A DNA stretch of 64,000 nt from Zhengella sedimenti (GCF_046506625.1 NZ_JBKFFP010000002.1:62001-126000); one strand, 5' to 3'; shown: positions 33,277 to 42,132, counted from the first letter of the stretch. Notes: a model not told the origin generated them from the sequence alone. Numbers and translations: made by a program.

Positions 33277-34250
33277 TCGTCCTGAGCCATGCGGATGTGG
33301 AAGCCCTGCTTTCCATGAAGGATGCGATCGAGGTGATCGCCGGGGTCATGCCGGCGGTTTCGGCGGGACAGGCCGAACTGCCGTTGCGCAGCGTCATGCC
33401 CGTGGGCGGGGCGAACCGGATGGGCATCATGCCGGGCGCACTTTCCGATCCGGCCTGTTTCGGCATCAAGCTGGTCAGCCTGTTTCCCGGCAATCCGGCT
33501 AAGGGCCTGTCTTCCCATCGCGGCGCCATGGTGCTTTTCGAGGCGGAAACGGGCGAAGCAACGGCCATGATGGATGCCAGCCTGCTGACCGCGATCCGCA
33601 CAGCGGCCGCCAGCGGTGTCGCCACGCGGGCGCTGGCGCGCGAGGATTGCGAGACACTGGCGATCATCGGCTATGGCGAGCAGGCCGAACACCATCTTGA
33701 CGCCATGGCGGAGGTGCGGCCCATCCGCCGCGTCACCGTTGCCGGGCGTTCGGCGGACAAGGCGGCGGCCTTCTGCGAGTGGGCAGCCTCACGCCACTCC
33801 GGCATGACGTTCTCCGCGACAACCGATATCGAGGCTGCCGTGCGCGATGCCGACATCGTCTGCACGGTGACCGCATCGCCGGTGCCGATCCTCAAGGGCG
33901 ACTGGCTGGCGCCCGGTTGCCACGTCAACGTTGTGGGGTCCTCCATCCCGAGCATGCGCGAGGTGGACGACCGCTTCGTCGAACGGGCTTCGATCTGGGT
34001 CGACTACCTGCCTTCGACGCTGGCGCAGGCCGGGGAGATCGTGGACATGATCGCGGCAGGCCGCTTTTCCGCAGAGGCGATCCGCGCCGAGATCGGCAAT
34101 GTGCTGGCCGGGAAGGCCCCCGGCCGGTCCTCGCCGGACGAGATCACGGCCTATCGGTCGCTCGGCATCGCCGCGCAGGATCTGGCTGCCGCGCAATTCG
34201 TCCTCGAACAGGCCCTTGCGCAAGGCCGCGGGCAGACCGTTTCACTGTAG
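33273..34250 (+). CDS. Ornithine cyclodeaminase / mu-crystallin family protein
   Basis: This 325-residue protein has the family pattern: an N-terminal substrate region with LPLRSVMPVGGANRMGIMPG and KLVSLFPGNPAKGLSSHRG, then LLTAIRTAAASGVATRALA, the NAD-binding LAIIGYGEQAEHH and DIVCTVTASPVPI. Members are ornithine cyclodeaminases, ketimine reductases, alanine or lysine dehydrogenases and N-alkylamino-acid or opine-type dehydrogenases. With a DAO-type oxidase in the same operon, imine formation and reduction around an amino acid is plausible. It is the last gene of the operon. The LysR gene begins 37 bases later. Confidence 0.9.
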   Translation: MIVLSHADVEALLSMKDAIEVIAGVMPAVSAGQAELPLRSVMPVGGANRMGIMPGALSDPACFGIKLVSLFPGNPAKGLSSHRGAMVLFEAETGEATAMMDASLLTAIRTAAASGVATRALAREDCETLAIIGYGEQAEHHLDAMAEVRPIRRVTVAGRSADKAAAFCEWAASRHSGMTFSATTDIEAAVRDADIVCTVTASPVPILKGDWLAPGCHVNVVGSSIPSMREVDDRFVERASIWVDYLPSTLAQAGEIVDMIAAGRFSAEAIRAEIGNVLAGKAPGRSSPDEITAYRSLGIAAQDLAAAQFVLEQALAQGRGQTVSL

Positions 34251-34287
34251 GCGGCTGTTCGGGGCGCGAAGGCTGAACGGACAAACC

Positions 34288-35271
34288 ATGCGCGACATTA
34301 ACATCAAGGCGACGGAGTATTTCGAGGCGGTGGCGCGTCTCGGCTCCGTCACCAAGGCGGCGCTTGAACTGGGCGTGTCGCCCTCGGCCGTCTCGCAGCA
34401 GATCCGCAACCTGGAAAGCCAGTTCGGCGTGCGCCTGTTCCGGCGCGAGAAGCGCAAACTCATCCTGACACTGGACGGCGACCGGCTGTTCCAGACGACA
34501 ACGCAGGCCTTCGCCGCCATCCGCAATGCGCGCGGTTCGATTGCCCGGCAGCGCGAAGCGCGCAATCTCATCATCCGGGTCAGTCCCAGCTTCGGCGTGC
34601 GCTGGCTTGGACCGCGCATCAACGGCTTCCTGACCGCCAATCCCGACTGGAACATCCGCATCGATGCGACGCCGGACTTCTCCGTCTTCGAGACGGAGGC
34701 TGTGGATTTCGACCTGCGCTACGGGCTTGGCGGCTGGGCGGGACTTGCAGAGCATCCGGTGATGAACGACCTGGTCCTGCCGCTGTGCAGCCCGGATTAT
34801 CTGGAAGGGTTGAAAACGGTCTCCGCCGACCCCTCAGAACAGATCCGGGCCGCGCGGCTGATCGACAGCGTCAAGTCACTGTTTCGCTGGGACCTGTGGC
34901 TGGCGCAGAACGGCATTGCCGTGCCGGAGCTGAACTACCCGTTGCGTTTCGACCGCTCCTCCATGTCGATCGAACTGGCCAAGCAGGGCGGCGGGCTGGC
35001 ACTCGACAGCGTGACGCTGTGCCTGCCGGAACTCGTGCGCGGTGAACTGGTGCCCTTCTGCCCGGATTTCCCGGTGATCGACTTCCCGGCCTACTGGCTG
35101 GTCTGCCCGCCGCGCCATTTCACCCGACGAATCGTCAACCGTTTCGCGGACTGGCTTGGCAGCGAAGCCGCCGCGCATGAGGAAGCGGCGCGGCGCGTGC
35201 TGACGGATCATGGCTGCTCGTTCCGGCCGGAGACGGGCGCGAGCCTGATCGGCGCGCCGCCGCACGCCTGA
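34288..35271 (+). CDS. LysR-family transcriptional regulator
   Basis: This 327-residue protein has an N-terminal helix-turn-helix (YFEAVARLGSVTKAALELGVSPSAVSQQIRNLESQFGVRLFRR, about residues 10-53). The effector domain is of the GcvA-like group (RVSPSFGVRWLGPRINGFLTANPDWNIRI then FDLRYGLGGWAG). It follows the TRAP operon in the same direction, 37 bases downstream, and may be co-transcribed, so it may respond to the same compound. It could instead control the isomerase-kinase genes beyond 36.3 kb. Start ATG at 34288 (MRDINIKATE). Confidence 0.92.
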   Translation: MRDINIKATEYFEAVARLGSVTKAALELGVSPSAVSQQIRNLESQFGVRLFRREKRKLILTLDGDRLFQTTTQAFAAIRNARGSIARQREARNLIIRVSPSFGVRWLGPRINGFLTANPDWNIRIDATPDFSVFETEAVDFDLRYGLGGWAGLAEHPVMNDLVLPLCSPDYLEGLKTVSADPSEQIRAARLIDSVKSLFRWDLWLAQNGIAVPELNYPLRFDRSSMSIELAKQGGGLALDSVTLCLPELVRGELVPFCPDFPVIDFPAYWLVCPPRHFTRRIVNRFADWLGSEAAAHEEAARRVLTDHGCSFRPETGASLIGAPPHA

Positions 35272-35279
35272 TCCCGCGC

Positions 35280-36170
35280 TCACGCCTCGCGGACGGGCTT
35301 GCCGGTCAGGGCCTCGTAGGCCTTGACCACGGCGCTGTCGTCCTCGCGGCCATGCCCCAGCGCGGAAGCTGCCAGCAGCATCTGGTGCGCCGCAGCAGCC
35401 AGCGGCAAGGGCGCCCGGGCATCGCGGCCCGCCTGAAGGACGAGGCCGATATCCTTGACGAAGATATCCACCGTCGAAGTGACGGACGGGTTCTCCTCGA
35501 TCATGCGCGGAACGCGGTCGTCAGCCATCCAGCTTTGCCCCGCGGAGGAGGAAACGATCTCGTGCAGCTTGCGCGGATCGCAGCCCGCCCTGGCACCGAG
35601 CGCCATGTATTCGGCCGCAGCGACAAGATGAACGCCTGCAGCCAGCTGGTGCAGCACCTTGTAGGTGGCGCCGGTACCCGGTTCGCTGCCCAGGCGATGA
35701 ACCTTTTTGGAGACCGCCGACAACAGCGCCTGCGCCCGCTCGAAGGCCGCATCGGGCCCGGATGCCATGACGGTCAGCGTTCCGGCCTCCGCCCCCACCT
35801 GCCCGCCCGACACGGGCGCATCGAGCAGGTGATGGCCATGTCCGGCAAGCCCGGCCGCGATGGCACGGACATCGGACGGCGCAACCGTGGAGGACAGGAC
35901 CACGGTGGCGCCCGGCACCAGCGCCCGCGCCGCGCCGCTTTCGAACAGCACCGACCGCGCCTGCGCCGCATCCACCACCATGACGAGAAGCAGGCTTGCG
36001 CCTTCGGCCGCTGCGGCCGCCGTTTCGGCAGGCGTCCCGCCAAGGCTGGCGAACCGGTCGCGCGCGGCGGGCGCGATGTCGTATCCCGTCAGCGCGATTC
36101 CCGCCGCCAGGATGTTCTTCGCCATGCCAAGGCCCATGGCCCCGAGGCCGATGATCGCGGTTGCGCCCAT
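35280..36170 (-). CDS. NAD(P)-dependent 3-hydroxyisobutyrate dehydrogenase-family reductase
   Basis: This 296-residue protein has the Rossmann motif AIIGLGAMGLGMAKNIL at the N-terminus, the substrate-binding LLDAPVSGGQVGAEAGTLTVMASG and the catalytic-Lys region GTGATYKVLHQL. The family includes 3-hydroxyisobutyrate, tartronate-semialdehyde, 4-hydroxybutyrate and L-threonate dehydrogenases, which oxidise or reduce short beta-hydroxy acids. It is read away from the isomerase and kinase genes that start 189 bases upstream, so a shared sugar-acid pathway is possible. The start at 36170 (MGATAIIGLG) begins at the first beta strand. Confidence 0.9.
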   Translation of the reverse strand: MGATAIIGLGAMGLGMAKNILAAGIALTGYDIAPAARDRFASLGGTPAETAAAAAEGASLLLVMVVDAAQARSVLFESGAARALVPGATVVLSSTVAPSDVRAIAAGLAGHGHHLLDAPVSGGQVGAEAGTLTVMASGPDAAFERAQALLSAVSKKVHRLGSEPGTGATYKVLHQLAAGVHLVAAAEYMALGARAGCDPRKLHEIVSSSAGQSWMADDRVPRMIEENPSVTSTVDIFVKDIGLVLQAGRDARAPLPLAAAAHQMLLAASALGHGREDDSAVVKAYEALTGKPVREA

Positions 36171-36232
36171 GCCATGCCCTCCATTCTTCAGAGGTAACAG
36201 GGACAGGACGGCGGCTCCAACGGGTAAATGTG

Positions 36233-36242
36233 CAAAGCTTTG
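36233..36242. promoter_or_regulatory. Palindrome in the divergent promoter region
   Basis: CAAAGCTTTG is a perfect 10-base palindrome inside TGCAAAGCTTTGTA, in an AT-richer patch between the reductase and isomerase genes. It has the T-N11/12-A look of LysR-family sites, and a LysR gene lies 1 kb away. No firm -35/-10 pair was found. Confidence 0.35.
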
Positions 36243-36358
36243 TAGAATAACTAAATACCGACAGCGCCACTGTTTCACTATCCCGTGCGGATCGGAACCG
36301 GAGGGCGGTGCCAGGCTCAAGGCAGCCGGTTGGAGCAGGCGATCCGCGGGAGGAGAGG

Positions 36359-37174
36359 ATGAGGCTTGGACTGGGCAGCTATGCCTATCGCTGGTCGATC
36401 GGCATCAAGGACCAGGTGCCCGGCAAGCCGATGACACCGTTCGACATCCTGGACGTGGCGGCAGGCTACGGCCTTTCCGTCGTGCAATATGCCGACAACA
36501 TGCCGCTTCACCATCTGAGCGTCCACGGGCAGCAGAGGCTCAGCGAGCAGGCCAGGGAGCGTGGAATCGCGCTGGAACTGGGGACGCAGAGTTTCAGGGA
36601 AGCGGAGGTCTCGCATTACCTGGAGATCGGCCAGCGCCTGAACGCGAAGATCCTGCGGGTGGCGCTCGACGCCGCGGATGCACAGATCCCGGTGCCCGAG
36701 CTTGCCGGGCGGCTGCGCCCGCTGCTCGCCAGGGCCCGCGCGGCGGACATCCGCATCGCCATCGAGAACCACTTCAACTATCCCTCGCCGCGCATGGTGG
36801 CGCTGCTCGAAACCGTCAGCGACGACACGCTCGGCGTCTGCCTGGACGTCGCCAATTCCATCTGCGCGGGCGAATGGCCGGAAGACACGGTGCGCATGCT
36901 CGCGCCCTTCGCCATCAACCTGCACCTGAAGGACTATGTCATCACGCCGGATGCCTACGGGGTCGGGTTCCACATTCACGGTGTGCCGCTCGGCCAGGGC
37001 CGCGCGCCGGTTCCTTGGATCCTCGACCAGCTGGCCCATTGTCCGCCGGACATGTCGGTGATCCTTGAGCATTGGCTGCCGATGAACAACGATGTGGCCG
37101 CCGCGCGGGCCAGCGAGACGCCATGGCTGGACCAGACGGTTGCCGCGGCGAAGACATTCCTGGCCGGGCGTTGA
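36359..37174 (+). CDS. Xylose-isomerase-like TIM-barrel sugar (phosphate) isomerase/epimerase
   Basis: This 271-residue protein has the AP-endonuclease-2/xylose-isomerase fold. Likely metal ligands are Glu in RIAIENHFNYPS, Asp in GVCLDVANSICAG, His in INLHLKDY and Glu in SVILEHWLP. The family isomerises or epimerises free or phosphorylated sugars and also includes dehydratases. The gene starts with an AGGAGAGG ribosome site at 36359 and is followed after 10 bases by the DhaK-DhaL fusion. In mycobacteria and brucellae a similar isomerase and a DhaK-like kinase act on erythrulose and its phosphate. That parallel is the best guess here but is not proved. Confidence 0.85.
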   Translation: MRLGLGSYAYRWSIGIKDQVPGKPMTPFDILDVAAGYGLSVVQYADNMPLHHLSVHGQQRLSEQARERGIALELGTQSFREAEVSHYLEIGQRLNAKILRVALDAADAQIPVPELAGRLRPLLARARAADIRIAIENHFNYPSPRMVALLETVSDDTLGVCLDVANSICAGEWPEDTVRMLAPFAINLHLKDYVITPDAYGVGFHIHGVPLGQGRAPVPWILDQLAHCPPDMSVILEHWLPMNNDVAAARASETPWLDQTVAAAKTFLAGR

Positions 37175-37184
37175 GGAGGAAATC

Positions 37185-38927
37185 ATGACGGGAATCCGCA
37201 CGAAGAAGCTCATCAACGCGCCGGAAGACCTCATCGCCGAGGCCATCGAGGGCATGGTGCTGGCCCATCCCGGCATGCTGCGGGTGGACGGTCCGACCGG
37301 GCGCGCCGTCGTCGCCGTGGACGGGCCGCGCGACGGCAAGGTGGGTATCGTCATCGGCGGCGGCTCGGGCCATGAACCGGCCTTTGCCGGATATGTCGGG
37401 CGCGGCCTGGCCGATGCGGCCGCCGTGGGCAATGTCTTCGCTTCGCCGGGCCCCGAGCAGATCATGGACGCCGCGCGGGCGGTCGACGGCGGCGCTGGCG
37501 TGCTTTTCCTTTACGGCAACTACACCGGCGACGTCATGAATTTCGACATGGCCGCAGAGGAATGCGAGGCCGCCGGCATCCCGGCGCGCTCCGTCCAGGT
37601 GACCGACGACGTGGCCTCCGCGCCGGCTGATCGCGCCGGCGAACGGCGCGGCATCGCCGGCGACTTCTTTGTCTTCAAGATCGCCGGGGCGGCCGCGGAA
37701 CTGGGACGCGACCTCGATGGCTGCGTGGCGGCGGCGCGCCATGCCAATGCCAATACGCGCTCCATGGGCGTGGCGCTGACAGCGTGCTCGCTGCCGCAGA
37801 CGCTGAAGCCGAATTTCGAGATCGGGCACGACGAGATGGAAATCGGCATGGGGCTGCATGGCGAACCCGGCATCCGCCGCGGCAAGCTGGAACCGGCCGA
37901 TGCGGTCACCGACGAACTGCTGACGCCGATCCTCGACGACATGGGCCTGAAACGCGGCGACCGGGTGGCGGTGCTCGTCAACGGCCTGGGGGCGACCGGG
38001 CAACTCGAACTCTACATCATGCACCGGCGCGTCGCGCAGACCCTGGCCGCGCGCGGTGTCGCGATCCATCATTCCTGGGTCGGCGAATACGCCACCTCGC
38101 TGGAAATGGCCGGCGCTTCGATCACGCTGATGAAGCTCGACGACGACCTGACGCTGCTGCTGGACACGCCTTGCCGGACTCCGGCGCTGACCGTCGGCGG
38201 CAGCCTGCCCGCCGCGTCATCCGGCCCGCGCACCCGCCGCCACGGCGGCAAGGCGGAGACCGCGACGGTTATCGACCGCTCGGCGCTGAAGACGGACGGG
38301 CCCGTGAGCCCTGCCCTCTTCCGGTCCATGATGAAGGCAGCCGGCGAGGCCATCGCGCTCAAGCGCGACTGGCTTTCGGAACTGGATGGCGTGATCGGCG
38401 ACGGCGATCATGGCGTGACGATGGATATCGGCTGGACGGCGGCAAACAAGGCGCTCGACGAAGCGCCCGGCGACGAGACGGTCACGCAAAGCTGCATGCG
38501 CATGGCCAAGGCCTTTCTCGACGCGGTCGGCGCCTCTTCCGGCCCGCTTTATGCGAGCGCCTTCCGCGCTGCCGGCGAAGCGGTATCCGACCGGCTGAAC
38601 CTGGACGCGGCCGCCATGGTGGCCTGGATCGGGGGCATGCATGACGGGATCCTGAAACGGGGCGGCGCCGTCCGTGGCGACAAGACAATGATTGACGCCT
38701 GGGGGCCGGCCGCCGAGGCGGCGAAGGCTGCGCTCGCGGAAGGCGCCGGACTGGCCGCCTGTCTCGACGCAGCCGTCGAGGGCGCCCGGCGCGGCCGCGA
38801 CCATACCGCCACGCTGGAAAGCCGGCGGGGCCGTTCCGCCAAGCTCGGCGCACGCTCCATCGGTCATGTCGATCCGGGCGCCGCCTCCGCGCATGTGATC
38901 CTCGAGGCAATGCGCAACGCCTGCTGA
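37185..38927 (+). CDS. Fused DhaK-DhaL (dihydroxyacetone/erythrulose-type) kinase
   Basis: This 580-residue ATP-dependent kinase has an N-terminal DhaK domain (GIVIGGGSGHEPAFAGYVG at 54-72, LFLYGNYTGDVMNFDMA at 107-123, and GLHGEPGIRR with H225, the residue that holds the keto-sugar as a hemiaminal). The C-terminal DhaL domain has ELDGVIGDGDHGVTMDIG, the Asp-rich Mg-ATP site, and GASSGPLYASAFRAAG. This single-chain form uses ATP directly, unlike PTS-linked DhaKLM. Substrates in the family are dihydroxyacetone, erythrulose or 3-oxo-isoapionate. An AGGAGGAAATC ribosome site precedes ATG 37185. Confidence 0.92.
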   Translation: MTGIRTKKLINAPEDLIAEAIEGMVLAHPGMLRVDGPTGRAVVAVDGPRDGKVGIVIGGGSGHEPAFAGYVGRGLADAAAVGNVFASPGPEQIMDAARAVDGGAGVLFLYGNYTGDVMNFDMAAEECEAAGIPARSVQVTDDVASAPADRAGERRGIAGDFFVFKIAGAAAELGRDLDGCVAAARHANANTRSMGVALTACSLPQTLKPNFEIGHDEMEIGMGLHGEPGIRRGKLEPADAVTDELLTPILDDMGLKRGDRVAVLVNGLGATGQLELYIMHRRVAQTLAARGVAIHHSWVGEYATSLEMAGASITLMKLDDDLTLLLDTPCRTPALTVGGSLPAASSGPRTRRHGGKAETATVIDRSALKTDGPVSPALFRSMMKAAGEAIALKRDWLSELDGVIGDGDHGVTMDIGWTAANKALDEAPGDETVTQSCMRMAKAFLDAVGASSGPLYASAFRAAGEAVSDRLNLDAAAMVAWIGGMHDGILKRGGAVRGDKTMIDAWGPAAEAAKAALAEGAGLAACLDAAVEGARRGRDHTATLESRRGRSAKLGARSIGHVDPGAASAHVILEAMRNAC

Positions 38928-39018
38928 CGCTACGGCAGACACCAAATGTCAGCGGCAATGACGGACGGGAAGGCGCTTCGAAACGTCCAGGCGGCGTTTC
39001 CGGAAGCAGCCTTTCTGC

Positions 39019-39127
39019 TTATATATTGATTTTCAAATATAATCTTAAGTTGCAAAATTTTAATGCAACGGATATTTTCGACCAAGTATTCGATCTCTCT
39101 TTTATTGTAACTGAAAAGGATACTGAC
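39019..39127 (+). promoter_or_regulatory. AT-rich promoter region of the amidase-matB operon
   Basis: This 109-base patch is strikingly AT-rich in a GC-rich region. It contains the inverted repeat TTGCA-N9-TGCAA (39050-39068), a likely regulator site of LysR or GntR type. It ends with an AAGGA ribosome site. The reading frame stays open through it, but the amino acids (MIFKYNLKLQNFNATDIF and on) are not amidase-like. It is better read as untranslated. Confidence 0.55.
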
Positions 39128-40582
39128 GTGACGATACCCGAGACTCGCTATACCGGGCCGGATCTTTGTGCACTGCCAGCCCGCGAGGCGGTCGAAATGC
39201 TCAAATCGGGCGATATCGCGCCCGAAGACCTGCTCGATGCCGCGCTGACGCGGATCGCCGAGGTGGAGCCCGTCGTCAACGCAACCGTCACCGTCTGCGA
39301 GGAACGGGCCCGGTCCGCCCTGCGGCGCCTGGAGGCGGATGCGAGGGCGCACGGCAACGAACCGGGCTGGCTGGCCGGCCTGCCCATCACCATCAAGGAC
39401 CTGACCATGGTCTCCGGCGTTCGCACGACCTATGGCAATGTGGCGCTCAGGGATTTCGTGCCTGAGGCGAACGACCCGCTTGTCGAACGGATCGAGCGGC
39501 GCGGCGGGGTGGTGATCGGCAAGACCAACACGCCGGAATTCGGCGCGGGCGGCAACACGTTCAACGCCGTCTTCGGATATACCCGCAATCCTTGGGACAC
39601 ACGCAAGAATGCAGGCGGCTCGTCCGGCGGCGCGGCCGTTTCGGTGGCAACCGGCGAATGCTGGCTGGCGCAGGGCTCCGATCTTGCCGGATCACTGCGC
39701 ACGCCGGCGGCCTTTTGCGGCGTGGTCGGACTGCGGCCCTCGCCCGGGCGCTGCGGCGGCGGACCGGCTGCCACCGCCTTTTCCATCGAGGGCATTTCCG
39801 GGCCGATGGCGCGCGACGTGGGCGACCTGGCGCTGTTCCTCGACACCATGGCCGGCTTCATTCCCGAAATGCCGATCTCGCTCGAAGCGCCGCGCGAACC
39901 GTTCCAGAAAGCGGTAAACCGGGCCGATGGCGCCGTCCGCATCGCCTTCTCCGAGGACCAGGGCGGTTTCGCGCCGGTCGAGGCGAACATTCGCGGCGTG
40001 CTGCGCGCGGCCATGGAGAAGGTGGCTGCCGCCGGCGGGACAGTAGAGGAAGCCTGTCCGGACCTGCCGGACCTCTATAAAACCTATGTCACGCTGCGCG
40101 GCGTGCATTACGGCTCGGTCAACGGCTACCTGCCGGATGCTGTCCAGGCGCATTTCAAGCAGACATTGCGGGAAAACACCGAATTCGGCCGCCGGCTGAC
40201 CACGGAACAGATCTATGACGCGATGCGCCAGCGCACCGTGCTCTACCACGCGATGCGAACATTCCTGCGAGGCTACGATGTGCTCGCCATCCCTGTCACG
40301 GGGCTGGAACCGGGTCTGGTGGAAGAGGAATTCCCGGCCTTCGTCGATGGCGAACCGGTGACGGATTATGTCGACTGGCTGCGCTTTTCCTTCCTGGCGA
40401 CCGCCACGGGCCTGCCGGCCATTGTGCTTCCGGCCGGATTTACCGCTTCGGGCATGCCGGTCGGCATCCAGCTTGTCGGGCCGCCGCGCGGCGAGGCCCG
40501 GCTGTTGCAGGTGGCCCGCGCGGTGGAAGCGGTTGTCGGCTTCCCCCGGAGGCCGATTGACCCTATCGTGTGCCACATCTGA
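39128..40582 (+). CDS. Amidase-signature family hydrolase, possibly malonamidase-like
   Basis: This 484-residue amidase has the catalytic triad of the family: Lys90 in LPITIKDL, cis-Ser165 in NAGGSSGGAA and the nucleophile Ser189 in GSDLAGSLRTPA, with the 24-residue Ser-Ser spacing seen in malonamidase E2. The GTG start at 39128 is preferred because AAGGA lies 7 bases before it and an N-terminal extension from 39026 would be translated from the AT-rich promoter. The next gene, 29 bases on, is a malonyl-CoA synthetase, so the amide hydrolysed may be malonamate or ureidomalonate. Its length exceeds the 414 residues of the Bradyrhizobium malonamidase, so this is inference from context. Confidence 0.87.
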   Translation: MTIPETRYTGPDLCALPAREAVEMLKSGDIAPEDLLDAALTRIAEVEPVVNATVTVCEERARSALRRLEADARAHGNEPGWLAGLPITIKDLTMVSGVRTTYGNVALRDFVPEANDPLVERIERRGGVVIGKTNTPEFGAGGNTFNAVFGYTRNPWDTRKNAGGSSGGAAVSVATGECWLAQGSDLAGSLRTPAAFCGVVGLRPSPGRCGGGPAATAFSIEGISGPMARDVGDLALFLDTMAGFIPEMPISLEAPREPFQKAVNRADGAVRIAFSEDQGGFAPVEANIRGVLRAAMEKVAAAGGTVEEACPDLPDLYKTYVTLRGVHYGSVNGYLPDAVQAHFKQTLRENTEFGRRLTTEQIYDAMRQRTVLYHAMRTFLRGYDVLAIPVTGLEPGLVEEEFPAFVDGEPVTDYVDWLRFSFLATATGLPAIVLPAGFTASGMPVGIQLVGPPRGEARLLQVARAVEAVVGFPRRPIDPIVCHI

Positions 40583-40611
40583 CTTGCGACGGAGCGGACA
40601 GCGAAAACACG

Positions 40612-42126
40612 ATGGCAAACCTTCTCCATGATCGTCTCTTCGCCCGCCACGAGACCAGCGACCGAACCTTCCTGATCCTGCCGGACGGCCGCGAAATCCC
40701 TTACCGCGCCTTTCTGGAGACGGCATCCCGTTTCGCCCATGCGCTACGCGGCGCGGGCGTGCGAACCGGCGACCGCGTCGCCGTGCAGGTGAAGAAGTCG
40801 CCGGAGGCGCTGGCGCTGTATGCCGCCTGCGTCAAGGCGGGCGCGATCTTCCTGCCGCTCAACACCGCCTACACCGCCAGCGAAGTGGCCTATTTCGTCA
40901 CCGATGCAGGGGCAAAACTGCTGGTCTGCGACAGCAGCGCGGTGGAAGCGCTCGCCCCCATAGCGCAAGGGGCCGGGGCTGGCCTGCTGACGCTTGACGG
41001 CGACGGTTCGGGCACATTGGCGCAGGCCACGAGCGGCGCGCCGGCGCATTTCGAACCGGCAAGGCGCGGACCGGACGACCTGGCCGCGTTTCTCTACACG
41101 TCGGGTACGACAGGCCGCTCCAAGGGCGCCATGCTGACACATGACAACCTGCTGTCCAACGCCGAATCGCTGGTCGACTACTGGCGTTTTGCCAGCGACG
41201 ACGTGCTGCTGCACGCGCTGCCGATCTTCCATACGCATGGCCTGTTCGTGGCCACCAATGTCATCCTGCTCGCCGGGGCCGCGATGATCTTCCTGCCCGG
41301 ACCGGACCTGGACCTGATGTTCCACGCCCTGCCCCGCTCGACCACGATGATGGGTGTGCCGACCTTCTACACGCGACTGCTGGGCGACCCGCGCCTGACC
41401 CGCGATTCCACCGCGCACATGCGGCTTTTCATTTCCGGCTCGGCGCCCCTGCTGGCCGAGACCCATGCCGATTTCGAGGCCCGCACCGGCCATCGCATTC
41501 TCGAACGCTACGGCATGACGGAGACCAACATGAACACGTCGAACCCCTATGAAGGGGAGCGCCGGGCCGGCACCGTCGGCTTCCCGCTGCCGGGCGTCGA
41601 GGTGCGCGTGGCCGATCCGGAGACCGGGCGCATCCTGGAGACCGGGGACATCGGCGTGCTGGAGGTGAAGGGCCGCAACGTCTTCAAGGGCTATTGGAAC
41701 ATGCCGGAAAAGACCGCCGAGGAATTCCGCGAGGACGGTTACTTCATCACCGGCGATCTGGGCCTGATCGACGCGGACGGCTACGTCACCATTGTCGGGC
41801 GGGCCAAGGACCTGATCATCTCGGGCGGATACAACATCTATCCCAAGGAGATCGAACTGGCGCTCGACGAGGCGCCAGGGGTCAGTGAAAGCGCCGTGAT
41901 CGGGGTGCCGCATCCCGATTTCGGCGAAGGCGTCGTGGCGGTGGTCGTGGCGAAGGCGGGCGCGGCGCCCGATGAAGCCGGCCTGATGGCGGCGATTGCA
42001 CCGGGACTTGCCCGCTTCAAGCAGCCCAAGCGCATCTTCATCATCGACGAACTGCCGCGCAACACCATGGGCAAGGTGCAGAAGAACGTGTTGCGCGACC
42101 GGTACAAGGACGTCCTTGCCTCCTGA
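40612..42126 (+). CDS. matB: Malonyl-CoA synthetase (AMP-forming)
   Basis: This 504-residue member of the acyl-activating family has the AMP-binding P-loop LYTSGTTGRSKGAML, the motif YGMTETNMNTSNPYEGERRAGTVG and TGDLGLIDADGYVTIVGRAKDLIISGGYNIYPKEIE. The catalytic Lys lies near the C-terminus in PRNTMGKVQKNVLR. Length and the NMNTSNPYEGERRAGTVG stretch match rhizobial MatB, which joins malonate (or methylmalonate) to CoA using ATP. It follows the amidase in the same operon. No malonyl-CoA decarboxylase (matA) or carrier (matC) is adjacent, so the product may feed fatty-acid synthesis or a decarboxylase encoded elsewhere. Confidence 0.87.
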   Translation: MANLLHDRLFARHETSDRTFLILPDGREIPYRAFLETASRFAHALRGAGVRTGDRVAVQVKKSPEALALYAACVKAGAIFLPLNTAYTASEVAYFVTDAGAKLLVCDSSAVEALAPIAQGAGAGLLTLDGDGSGTLAQATSGAPAHFEPARRGPDDLAAFLYTSGTTGRSKGAMLTHDNLLSNAESLVDYWRFASDDVLLHALPIFHTHGLFVATNVILLAGAAMIFLPGPDLDLMFHALPRSTTMMGVPTFYTRLLGDPRLTRDSTAHMRLFISGSAPLLAETHADFEARTGHRILERYGMTETNMNTSNPYEGERRAGTVGFPLPGVEVRVADPETGRILETGDIGVLEVKGRNVFKGYWNMPEKTAEEFREDGYFITGDLGLIDADGYVTIVGRAKDLIISGGYNIYPKEIELALDEAPGVSESAVIGVPHPDFGEGVVAVVVAKAGAAPDEAGLMAAIAPGLARFKQPKRIFIIDELPRNTMGKVQKNVLRDRYKDVLAS

Positions 42127-42132
42127 GGCCGG

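Noticed and set aside
39026..39127. N-terminal extension of the amidase from ATG 39026.
   Set aside because: The extension is encoded by AT-rich DNA unlike the gene, is not amidase-like, and the GTG at 39128 has a well-placed ribosome site.
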